A DNA stretch of 64,000 bases from Neorhodopirellula pilleata (GTDB lineage Bacteria; Planctomycetota; Planctomycetia; Pirellulales; Pirellulaceae), in the NCBI RefSeq assembly GCF_007859915.1, contig NZ_SJPM01000001.1, forward strand, positions 237,502-301,501, in the 5' to 3' direction. Positions 18,334-26,088 of the stretch are shown here, piece by piece; the stretch's first letter is position 1; the number at the start of each line of letters is the position of its first letter. Under the pieces are notes generated by a model. The model ran no database searches, was not told the DNA's origin, and saw nothing but the letters and a program-made list of their open reading frames with translations. The position numbers and the translations under genes were made by a program.

Positions 18334-18557
18334 GTGAGCCGACGGCTAGCGGGCTGTTGTTTTAATCGTAACCCGAAGCGTCAGCGAGGGATTGAACGCT
18401 ATTAATTCTCTTTGTAAGTATCCCTGTAAGTATCCCTGTAAGTATCCCTCGCTCACGCATCGGGTTTCGATGAGGACTAAATCAACAGCCCGCTAGCCGC
18501 AGGCCTTATGATGATGAAGCAACCCTTCGAGGCCCGTGGCTAGCGCCATCGGCTCAC
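18334..18557. repeat. Nested palindromic intergenic repeat, family 2, copy 2
   Basis: The outer arms match copy 1 at 11218 (GTGAGCCGACGGCTAGC and GCTAGCGCCATCGGCTCAC). The inner arms carry ACCCGAAGCGTCAGCGAGGG and CCCTCGCTCACGCATCGGGT. The loop has a three-copy 12-bp tandem repeat (TAAGTATCCCTG) at 18414-18449 that copy 1 lacks. The element occupies most of the 345-bp gap 18307-18651 between the sigma-54 regulator and the operon that follows. Confidence 0.85.
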
Positions 18558-18651
18558 AAGATTAGGGCAATGCACTAAATCAACAGCCCACTCGTCGCCA
18601 TGGAGCCATTGAGGTGAGACGATAAATTATCATGATGACGCCCAATGGGCT

Positions 18652-20091
18652 ATGCGGTCGCCGAAATCACGTTGCCGAATCGTCTCCGCGGCCCGACACG
18701 AGGTCGCTCGGCACGCCGACGCACTCGTCGCTTCCGCACGGAGCGAGCAACGAGTGGACGATGTCGAAACGATCGCGGCTGAGATCATACCGTTGGCCGA
18801 TGCGCTCGCGTGGATCGGCCGCTGCGGTCCGGCGACGCTCAAGAGCCGTAAAGTCGGCCTGCGAGGACGCCCGATGTGGATGTGGGGGGTGCGTAGCGTC
18901 GTGCAGCGCGTCCCGTGGGGTCGCGTGCTAGTTCTGGGAACTTGGAACTATCCGATCCTGCTTTCGGGGGTGCAGATCGCGCAGGCGTTAGCGGCGGGCA
19001 ATTCGGTATGGTTCAAACCCGCTCCGGGTTCCGAAGAGGTTTCGCGGACCTTGGTGCGACTCTTTCACGACGCCGGAGTCCCCGAGTCGGTAATTCAGAT
19101 TCTCGGCAGCGACACGCAATCGGCCATCGAAGCGTTGTCAGGTAAAAACGGAAAGATTGATTTGGTCGTTTTGACCGGTTCGGCAGCGACCGGCCGAAAG
19201 GTGATGCACCAGGCGGCCGATCAAGTGACCGCATCGATCATGGAATTGTCGGGTGTTGATGCGGTCGTGGCGATGCCGGGATCGGATTGGAAACGAATGG
19301 TTGATTTGATCCGTTTCGGATTGCTATTCAATTCCGGGGCAACCTGCATCGGCCCGAGGCGTTTGTTTTACGCAGCCGACGATTCGTCAGCGAATGAAGC
19401 GTTGACGGGGGATTTGATCCGCAAACTCCGACAGTCTGACTGCATTACCGTGCATCGGGCGGCCCGAACGGGTGTCGCTGATGCCATCGAATCGGCGATC
19501 CATTGCGGTGGAATTGATTTGGTGGGCAAGTTCGATTCGGAGCGATTGCGATCGGAGGGCGAGATGTTTCCAGTCGTGATGTCGAATGTTTCCCCAAACC
19601 ACCAGATCGTCAAAACCGATCTTTTTGCGCCGGTGATTACGTTGATGCCGTTGGATTCGATGGATTCGGCGGTCGCTCACATCAACGATTGCCCGTATCG
19701 TCTAGCGGCGTCCGTGTTCGGTCCGACCGCAGCCGCGGTCGAGTTGGCCGGGCGTTTGAATGTTGGCTGTATTACGGTGAACGACCTTGTGGCCCCCACG
19801 GCGGACCCACGTCTACCATTCGGCGGACGCGGTGAGAGTGGTTTCGGTGTGACCCGCGGTCCGGAAGGATTGTTGGCGATGACGACGCCCCGGGTGATCG
19901 CGACGCGGTCGGGGCGATGGGTGCCCCACTTGTCACCTCGAAACGATTCTAACACCGAGATCCTTACTGGCACGTTGCAGATGATGCATGGTCGAACGCT
20001 GCGTCAACGTTTCGCTGCTTTCAAGCGGCTCACCACTGCCGTGAGGGCCGGTGGTGGACTAAAACAAAGTGCGAAAGATCGAGTTCAATAA
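18652..20091 (+). CDS. Aldehyde dehydrogenase of the carotenoid-type operon (AldH-like)
   Basis: A 479-residue NAD(P)-dependent aldehyde dehydrogenase. Visible are the cofactor-binding segments VLVLGTWNYPILLSGVQIAQ and GNSVWFKPAPGSEEV, TGSAATGRKVM, the general-base Glu in MELSG near 197, the nucleophilic Cys in NSGATCIGP near 230, and the C-terminal LPFGGRGESGFG. In Staphylococcus an AldH oxidises the terminal aldehyde of a C30 carotenoid to the acid; the next genes make the same role likely here. The start is uncertain: the frame is open back to 18613, and the upstream codons (...HDDAQWAM) continue the family-like N-terminal pattern, but no ATG, GTG or TTG lies there. Confidence 0.88.
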   Translation: MRSPKSRCRIVSAARHEVARHADALVASARSEQRVDDVETIAAEIIPLADALAWIGRCGPATLKSRKVGLRGRPMWMWGVRSVVQRVPWGRVLVLGTWNYPILLSGVQIAQALAAGNSVWFKPAPGSEEVSRTLVRLFHDAGVPESVIQILGSDTQSAIEALSGKNGKIDLVVLTGSAATGRKVMHQAADQVTASIMELSGVDAVVAMPGSDWKRMVDLIRFGLLFNSGATCIGPRRLFYAADDSSANEALTGDLIRKLRQSDCITVHRAARTGVADAIESAIHCGGIDLVGKFDSERLRSEGEMFPVVMSNVSPNHQIVKTDLFAPVITLMPLDSMDSAVAHINDCPYRLAASVFGPTAAAVELAGRLNVGCITVNDLVAPTADPRLPFGGRGESGFGVTRGPEGLLAMTTPRVIATRSGRWVPHLSPRNDSNTEILTGTLQMMHGRTLRQRFAAFKRLTTAVRAGGGLKQSAKDRVQ

Positions 20092-20096
20092 CCGGC

Positions 20097-21803
20097 GTGT
20101 TGATTGAGACACTGCCGGTTGTCATCCCCTTCCAACTTTCATCAACGCTCATGATTGCCGCCGACCCCCAACCGTCCGCGAAAACGAAACCTCAGCACGT
20201 CGTCGTGATCGGTGGCGGCTTGGCGGGGTTGTCCTCGGCTTGCGTCTTGGCGGCCCGCGGCCACCGGGTGACCTTGTGCGACAAGAACGATTGGGTCGGC
20301 GGTAAAGCGGCGGTCCATCGTACCAACGGCTATCGGTTCGACATGGGACCGACGATCCTGACTCTTCCGAGTGTGCTGCGACGTGTCTTTGCCGAAGCCG
20401 GGAAGGATATGGACGATTACGTCAAAATTGTTCCGCTCGATCCCCAGTGGCGGTGTTTCTTTGAAGGAACCTCGCAAGCGGGCACGTCCGAAAACACCGT
20501 GCTCGATCTTGTCGCCGATGTCGACACGATGAAAAAGCACTTGCGAGAGTTCACCGGTAACGACACATCCTCAGCCGGATACGAACGGTTCATCGAAGTC
20601 AGCAAACAACTGCACGGCGTGTCCGATCGATTTTTCTTTTGGCGTTCGATCGGAGGACTCGCCGACACGATGGAAGTCGGCGGTGCGTTCTCGGCCGCCG
20701 TGCTGAAGGATGTGATGTCGTTGCGGATGGGGCGCAGTGTCGCGTCGGTGGTCCGGTCCCACGTGCCCGAACATCGTGTCTCACAGATGATGGATCACTT
20801 CACGCAGTACGTCGGCTCGTCACCGTACGCGTCGCCGGCGGTGTTGTGCGGGATCGCCCACATGCAAACCGAAGAAGGCATTTGGTACCCGATCGGAGGC
20901 ACCCGCGCGGTACCCGAAGCGCTTGCCAAACTCGCCGGTGAACTGGGCGTCGAAATCCGCACGGGGACCGACATTCTGAAAATAGAAACCGCCGCCGGTG
21001 GCGTTACCGGAGTGACGACAGCCGGCGGTGAAACGCTTGCTTGCGATGCCGTGGTCAGCAATTGCGACGCCGTTCGCACCTACCGCGAACTGCTCGGCGG
21101 GACGCCTCAATCCAATGCATTCGAAAAGAAGAACAAGTACGAGGCGGCCTGCAGTGGCGTGGTCTTGTACCTCGGCTTGAACCGCCGCTACGAACAACTC
21201 TTGCATCACAACTTTGTCTTCTCGAAAGATCCGGAAGTGGAGTTCGACTGGATCTATCGCAAAGGCCAACCGGCACCGGACCCGACGGCGTACGTGTGTG
21301 CCCCGGCGGTCAGCGAACCAGGCGTTGCACCGGAGGGCTGCGAGTCGCTTTATGTTCTTGTTCACACGCCTTATTTGCGTCCCGGACATGATTGGAAGGC
21401 GATGTTGCCCGGTTACCGCGACGTGATCCTGGACAAGTTGGAACGAACGGCCGGCTTGGAAGGCATTCGCGATGCGATCGTGACGGAGGATTCTCTGACA
21501 CCCGAAGGCATCCACAATCGATACCGCGTGCTCAACGGTGCGATCTATGGTTTGGCCAGCCACGGGAAGTTTTTGGGCGCTTTCAAACCGGGCAATCGAC
21601 GCAAAGATCTGCGTGGCTTGTACCTTGCCGGAGGTGCGGCGCACCCGGGCCCGGGAATGCCGATGGTCTTGATGAGCGGTTGGATCGCCGCCGACGTGCT
21701 CGATCAAGACGCTCGCGACGGAAAACTACCCGGCAAGCTAGCCGGTCAATTGGATGAACGTCGCAGCAAGCCGACCACCACCGAGGGTGTAGCCGCCGGA
21801 TGA
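20097..21803 (+). CDS. Carotenoid desaturase/oxidase of the CrtI-CrtN-CrtP family
   Basis: An FAD-dependent carotenoid desaturase or oxidase. The dinucleotide-binding motif VVVIGGGLAGLSSACVLAAR lies near residue 36 (from GTG 20097; ATG 20151 is the more conservative start), followed by WVGGKAAVHRTNGYRFDMGP, typical of the CrtI superfamily. The C-terminal FAD segment GLYLAGGAAHPGPGMPMVLM is intact. Position between an aldehyde dehydrogenase and an acyltransferase/glycosyltransferase pair suggests a CrtP-like terminal oxidase or a CrtN-like C30 desaturase; the sequence alone does not decide between them. The stop overlaps the next gene as ATGA. The gene begins 5 bp after the dehydrogenase stop. 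Confidence 0.9.
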   Translation: MLIETLPVVIPFQLSSTLMIAADPQPSAKTKPQHVVVIGGGLAGLSSACVLAARGHRVTLCDKNDWVGGKAAVHRTNGYRFDMGPTILTLPSVLRRVFAEAGKDMDDYVKIVPLDPQWRCFFEGTSQAGTSENTVLDLVADVDTMKKHLREFTGNDTSSAGYERFIEVSKQLHGVSDRFFFWRSIGGLADTMEVGGAFSAAVLKDVMSLRMGRSVASVVRSHVPEHRVSQMMDHFTQYVGSSPYASPAVLCGIAHMQTEEGIWYPIGGTRAVPEALAKLAGELGVEIRTGTDILKIETAAGGVTGVTTAGGETLACDAVVSNCDAVRTYRELLGGTPQSNAFEKKNKYEAACSGVVLYLGLNRRYEQLLHHNFVFSKDPEVEFDWIYRKGQPAPDPTAYVCAPAVSEPGVAPEGCESLYVLVHTPYLRPGHDWKAMLPGYRDVILDKLERTAGLEGIRDAIVTEDSLTPEGIHNRYRVLNGAIYGLASHGKFLGAFKPGNRRKDLRGLYLAGGAAHPGPGMPMVLMSGWIAADVLDQDARDGKLPGKLAGQLDERRSKPTTTEGVAAG

Positions 21804-22645
21804 CCCGCGTGAAATCGGTCGCTGATTCAAACCCTGCAACGCATCGGGGCGTCGTCGCGCGTCCTGCTGCGTGGTTTCAAAACGGCTTTCATCGTTTTTT
21901 GGAAACCTACCTGAAACGACATTTCCACGCGATCGCGGTGCAGACCGAGTCGGTTCCGGCGGCGGAACTCATTCCCAGCGATCCCTCGACGCCGATGATC
22001 GTGTACTGCAACCATCCCTCGTGGTGGGACCCGTTGTTGGCGCACTTCATTAATTCGCGTTGTTTTGTTCCCCGCCAACTTTATGCGCCGATCGATGCGT
22101 CGGCCCTGCAACGTTACCAAGTCTTTGAAAAACTTGGCTTCTTCGGTGTCGATCTGAATTCGACCAGCGGTGCGGCGGCTTTCCTTCGAACGACGACGGA
22201 GCTTTTTAAACGCGACTCATCGGCGTTGTGGTTAACACCCGAGGGACGTTTCGCGGACGTCCGAGATCACGCGGCAGAGCTTATGCCAGGGTTGTCACAT
22301 CTGTGCTGGAAACTGGATGCGGGAATCGTGGTACCGTTGTCATTGGAATATGTTTTTTGGGAAGAGCGGTTACCGGAATGCTTGTTTCGTTTCGGCGAGA
22401 TCGTCCGAATCGAAGATTTTCCCGAGCGGACTAAAACGGAATGGTCGGAGGATTTGGCGACCCGCTTGCGCGAGAACCAATCCCGATTAGCCGAACTGTC
22501 GATCGCCCGAAACGCTCAACCGTTTACAAACCTGTTGCGGGGCAAACAAGGTGCCCGGGGCGTTTACGATTGGTCGCGTCGAATGAAAGCTTGGATGACC
22601 GGCAAGTCATTTCAAGCCGCCCACGGGGAGAAGTTCGTTGAGTGA
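21800..22645 (+). CDS. PlsC-type acyltransferase of the carotenoid-type operon
   Basis: A 281-residue 1-acylglycerol-3-phosphate-acyltransferase-like protein. The catalytic motif NHPSWWDP (NHxxxxD) is near residue 72 and the substrate-binding LTPEGRFAD near 147, followed by GLSHLCWKLDAGIVVPLSLE, as in PlsC proteins. In the context of a C30 carotenoid set it could esterify a glycosylated carotenoid, the step done in Staphylococcus by the unrelated CrtO; this role is inference. Start ATG 21800 overlaps the preceding stop by 4 bp, and its own stop overlaps the next gene's TTG start by 8 bp, so the three genes are translationally coupled. Confidence 0.85.
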   Translation: MTRVKSVADSNPATHRGVVARPAAWFQNGFHRFLETYLKRHFHAIAVQTESVPAAELIPSDPSTPMIVYCNHPSWWDPLLAHFINSRCFVPRQLYAPIDASALQRYQVFEKLGFFGVDLNSTSGAAAFLRTTTELFKRDSSALWLTPEGRFADVRDHAAELMPGLSHLCWKLDAGIVVPLSLEYVFWEERLPECLFRFGEIVRIEDFPERTKTEWSEDLATRLRENQSRLAELSIARNAQPFTNLLRGKQGARGVYDWSRRMKAWMTGKSFQAAHGEKFVE

Positions 22646-23825
22646 CCCTTGGGATACCTTGATATTCATCGTCGTGCCATCGCTATCGATCTTGCTGACG
22701 GCGTTGGCGGTGACGATGTTCCTCGTCAATTTGCCGTTGTTTCGTTCATGGCGAACGGGGAAGGAAGACGTTGTCACCGGACCGCTCTCATCGGTGTCCG
22801 TTTTGATCCCGGCGAGGAATGAAGCCGGCGGGATCGCGGCGGCGATCGAATCGGTGCTCGCCAGTGAAGGTGTGGAATTGGACGTCGTGGTGATGGACGA
22901 CGGTTCCACCGATGGGACGGGCCAGATCGTTCGATCGATCGCGTCGCGGGATCCGAGGGTACGTTTACTCGACGGGATCGGGTTGCCTGACGGTTGGAAC
23001 GGCAAACAACACGCGTGTTATCGTTTGGCTGCGGCGGCCCATTTTGAGGGTTTGATGTTTATCGATGCCGACGTCCGTTTAAGGCCGACGGCGCTGCGAG
23101 ATTTGCTCCGTCGCAAAGCGAACGGGATCGGAGAGTTGCCGATCGGGTTACTCAGTGCGTTCCCGCGTCAAGAAACCGGGACGTTGTTTGAGAAGATGCT
23201 GATCCCGATGATGCACTTCATATTGTTGTGCTATCTGCCGTTTATGAGAATGCGAGGCAGTGTTCATCCGGCCTACGCGTCAGGTTGCGGCCAGTTGTTC
23301 CTGACCGACAAAGCGTCCTACGAAAAGGCGGGGACACACAAGGCGATCCGGTCGAGTCGACACGACGGATTAATGTTACCCAAAGCATTTCGCGAGAACG
23401 GGATGTTAACCGATTGTGTCGACGGAACCGACATTGCGTCCTGCCGCATGTATACCAACGCGAAGGAGGTCATTCGTGGATTGCTCAAGAATGCGAATGA
23501 AGGAATCGCGAACCGACGTTTGTTGGTTCCTTTCACGATCTTGCTAGGTGGGGCTCATTTGTTGCCTTGGCTAACATTGGTTTATGCGTTGAGCCGGTGG
23601 GAATCGACGACGCGTCCGATCATGTTGTTGTTGATCATTGCGATTCAGATCGCCGTGATTTTGGTCGGATACATTCCTCGCGTTTGGGGCGCGATTTATT
23701 TGAGGCAAAGTTGGTTGGGTGCTTTGCTGCATCCGGTCGCCGTGTTGTTGTTTCTGGGTTGCCAATGGTGGGCGATGATCAACGAGATCCGAGGCAAGCG
23801 GATCGAGTGGCGTGGGCGCAGTTGA
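22638..23825 (+). CDS. Family 2 glycosyltransferase with membrane segments (CrtQ-like)
   Basis: A 395-residue membrane glycosyltransferase. One N-terminal helix (IVVPSLSILLTALAVTMFLV) precedes a GT-A domain with SVLIPARNEAGGIAAAIESV, VVMDDGSTDGTGQIV and the metal-binding LMFIDADVRLRP; YASGCGQLFLTDKASYEKAG and SRHDGLMLPKAFRENG follow, and three C-terminal membrane helices close the protein. This matches the CrtQ type that glucosylates C30 carotenoid acids in Staphylococcus. The start is TTG 22638, supported by GGGGAG at 22625-22630 and the overlap with the acyltransferase stop. Confidence 0.87.
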   Translation: MSDPWDTLIFIVVPSLSILLTALAVTMFLVNLPLFRSWRTGKEDVVTGPLSSVSVLIPARNEAGGIAAAIESVLASEGVELDVVVMDDGSTDGTGQIVRSIASRDPRVRLLDGIGLPDGWNGKQHACYRLAAAAHFEGLMFIDADVRLRPTALRDLLRRKANGIGELPIGLLSAFPRQETGTLFEKMLIPMMHFILLCYLPFMRMRGSVHPAYASGCGQLFLTDKASYEKAGTHKAIRSSRHDGLMLPKAFRENGMLTDCVDGTDIASCRMYTNAKEVIRGLLKNANEGIANRRLLVPFTILLGGAHLLPWLTLVYALSRWESTTRPIMLLLIIAIQIAVILVGYIPRVWGAIYLRQSWLGALLHPVAVLLFLGCQWWAMINEIRGKRIEWRGRS

Positions 23826-23974
23826 GCAAGGCCTAGATTCGTGACCTAGGCTTGGGCAGTTCTTGTCTTTTCTTGATGCCTTCCTCGCCCCGATGGCCTT
23901 CCATCATGCTCACGTGTTTTTTCCTCGCTGTTGCCGCACATGCGATTCGCGCGTATGGGCGAACTCACGGTCCG

Positions 23975-24478
23975 GTGAGGGGCAGGTCGCAACGAAAACG
24001 CGGGTTTTCCTTGATCGAACTGACGGTTGTGCTGATGATCATGGCCATCGGAGCCACCATTGCGCTACCTCGTCTTGCCGAAACGGTGTCCCGTCAACGA
24101 CTCGAAAGCGTCGCAAAATCCATTCAATGCGACCTCGAATTGGCTCGGCGGACAGCGATGAATCGCGGTCGAACGGTCACGGTTCAGTTTGAGTTCGATA
24201 ACGCTCGCTACCACTCGGCGGACGTGATGATCAGCGCAGGTCGAAGTGAAACGTTACAGACCGACTTATCGACAAAGTTCGGCGAGGACGTGGAATTGTC
24301 AGCCGATTTTTTTGGCGCGGCGGGGATTCAATTTGACCAACGTGGCACTCCCACGATGACGGACTTGCAGGGTGCGAACCAATCGATCGGCACGATCACG
24401 GTCTTGTGCGAAGGGGGACGCCTGAATCTGCAAATCCATCCCGGATTGAGTTTGGTTTCGTTGGAGCAAGACGATTGA
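23975..24478 (+). CDS. Minor pseudopilin, GspH-like
   Basis: A type II secretion/type IV pilus minor pilin. The prepilin cleavage site is RKRG/FSLIELTVVLMIMAIG, with Glu at +5 and the usual hydrophobic helix, followed by LPRLAETVSRQRLESVAKSI and a GspH-like soluble domain (DLELARRTAMNRGRTVTVQF). I prefer GTG 23975, which gives a 10-residue basic leader; the frame is open back to TTG 23852, but that would add a second hydrophobic segment before the cleavage site, which is unusual. It is the first of four pseudopilin-type genes packed with overlaps. Confidence 0.8.
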   Translation: MRGRSQRKRGFSLIELTVVLMIMAIGATIALPRLAETVSRQRLESVAKSIQCDLELARRTAMNRGRTVTVQFEFDNARYHSADVMISAGRSETLQTDLSTKFGEDVELSADFFGAAGIQFDQRGTPTMTDLQGANQSIGTITVLCEGGRLNLQIHPGLSLVSLEQDD

Positions 24479-25566
24479 AAACGATCCGACCCGGCATCAC
24501 GCTTCTGGAACTCGTTGTTAGCATGTCGGCGGCGATGATGCTCATGATCGGGATGTCGATGAGCCTTGGCGTCGTTCTGCGTTCGGCCGAGACGATCGAG
24601 TCGGTGGATCGATCCGACGAAGTGATCTTACGAGATTGGATCGATGGCGATGTTCGCTATGCCACCCGCATTGAATCGCCGGGAGTGAATCAATGGAATC
24701 TTCAACGCCCCGACACGAGCGGTGTCGATCAAAGCATCGGGTATCGAGTCGAAGATCGATCACTCAAACGCCGGGTCGGAAATGGATCGTGGGCAACCAT
24801 CGCTCCGGATGTTCAATCGCTGACGATGCAGCGGGTGCCCTTTTCGGCCGAACTTGACATCAGCGGTTTGGACGGATTGCTCGGTAGCGAGAACGAATAT
24901 GCCGAAACGGATGGTTCGCCTGTTTCGGCTTGCCCCGAGATCGTCGGTGTTCGGACGGCAATGGCCGAAGATGACGATCAATTGACGATCGACGTTCCCC
25001 CATCAGTCGCCGACGGGGACTGGTTGATCGTCGCCGGAGGTTCACGGGGGAATCAATCGTTGCAACTTGCCGGTGGGTGGTCGACGCGGGTCGATGATTC
25101 CCAATGGACATTCTCAGGCAACGTTCGACTGAAAGTTTGGTCACGACCGTTCGATCCATCGATCGGTTCAACGGTCACGTTGACTTGCTCGTCGGATACG
25201 TTGATCAACGCGGCCGTGCTGGTCATTCGACGTGCTGATCTTTACGATCCGTTTGCCGCCGTCATGTCGGATTCGACGATCTACTTGAGTGGCTCCACAC
25301 GAGCCGATCCCGGATACCGCGATTCGACCCAATCGAACGAGTTGAACTTGCAAATCGTTGCGGTCAACACGCCGGGTAACGGTTCACCTTCGATGGGAAT
25401 GTCAGGATATGCGGACGTGGCGTCAGTGACGAATTCCGGCGACCGCGACTGGTCACTTTATTTGGCCACACGTCAGGGATCTCTGATGCCAACGAACACA
25501 TCGGTTCAAGCGGACATCCCGTTCTTGAGTGCCTACGTGCTGGCATCATTTCGGATTCGACCATGA
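24475..25566 (+). CDS. Minor pseudopilin, GspJ-like, with large beta-sandwich insert
   Basis: Start TTG 24475 overlaps the preceding stop (TTGA) and gives a 7-residue leader ending in Gly, then ITLLELVVSMSAAMMLMIGM: a prepilin site with Glu at +5. After a GspJ-like helix and EVILRDWIDGDVRYA..., residues from about 150 on carry an extra domain (TIDVPPSVADGDWLIVAGGS, VRLKVWSRPFDPSIGSTVTL, INAAVLVIRRADLYD) resembling a beta-sandwich module more common in phage-tail and secreted proteins. At 363 residues it is much longer than a normal GspJ. The stop overlaps the next start as ATGA. Confidence 0.78.
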   Translation: MKTIRPGITLLELVVSMSAAMMLMIGMSMSLGVVLRSAETIESVDRSDEVILRDWIDGDVRYATRIESPGVNQWNLQRPDTSGVDQSIGYRVEDRSLKRRVGNGSWATIAPDVQSLTMQRVPFSAELDISGLDGLLGSENEYAETDGSPVSACPEIVGVRTAMAEDDDQLTIDVPPSVADGDWLIVAGGSRGNQSLQLAGGWSTRVDDSQWTFSGNVRLKVWSRPFDPSIGSTVTLTCSSDTLINAAVLVIRRADLYDPFAAVMSDSTIYLSGSTRADPGYRDSTQSNELNLQIVAVNTPGNGSPSMGMSGYADVASVTNSGDRDWSLYLATRQGSLMPTNTSVQADIPFLSAYVLASFRIRP

Positions 25567-26084
25567 ATTTAATTGAAGTCACAGCGTCGACAATCTTGGT
25601 CGTGTTGATTCTCCTGGGCAGTGTTCAGGCGACAACGGGAATGCTGGGCAACGAAGTCATCGCGGATGCGCAGCTTCAAGCCGAATGGCACGCCAACGAT
25701 TTGCTGGCCGAGATCACTGCGGTCCCTTTTGTTTCGATATCGGGGTATGACGGTTTGAGTCAATCACCGCCGACGCGAAGCGGTGGGATTACGCTGCCGG
25801 GATTAGCGGGTTGGTCGGTTTCCGTCGGTGTTGCGGACGTCGATCCGGCTGCGCCCGACAACGTGGTCGTATCGACTCCCGAATCCCCCGCGTGGCTGAA
25901 GCGAGTCACGGTGACGATGTCCGATCCGGATGGCGGTACATTTTCGAGATCGAGACTGGTCAGTCGTATTCCTCGGTCCCAAAACATCGTCGGATCGATC
26001 GATTCACTCAGTCGTCTGGAATGGAGTACATCGACAAGCACACACCGGATGAACGTGCCTCTGATCAATCTACCGGGGCAATGA
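25563..26084 (+). CDS. Minor pseudopilin, GspI-like, apparently without leader peptide
   Basis: A 173-residue protein beginning MNLIEVTASTILVVLILLGS. Aligned to the pilin consensus, Met takes the place of mature residue +1 and Glu falls at +5, so no leader precedes the cleavage site. The in-frame codons upstream (ending ...GIISDST) contain no start and no basic leader. The soluble part (QLQAEWHANDLLAEITAVPF, GWSVSVGVADVD, WLKRVTVTMSDPDGG) resembles GspI/PilV minor pilins. It is fused by ATGA overlap to the GspJ-like gene and ends 4 bp before the GspK-like gene. Confidence 0.72.
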   Translation: MNLIEVTASTILVVLILLGSVQATTGMLGNEVIADAQLQAEWHANDLLAEITAVPFVSISGYDGLSQSPPTRSGGITLPGLAGWSVSVGVADVDPAAPDNVVVSTPESPAWLKRVTVTMSDPDGGTFSRSRLVSRIPRSQNIVGSIDSLSRLEWSTSTSTHRMNVPLINLPGQ

Positions 26085-26088
26085 TCGG

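Noticed and set aside
20820..21707. 295-residue open frame on the minus strand
   Set aside because: Antisense shadow of the carotenoid desaturase gene, whose FAD motifs are intact.
23852..23974. Longer N-terminus for the GspH-like pseudopilin from TTG 23852
   Set aside because: It would place a second hydrophobic segment before the prepilin cleavage site; the 10-residue leader from GTG 23975 fits the family better.
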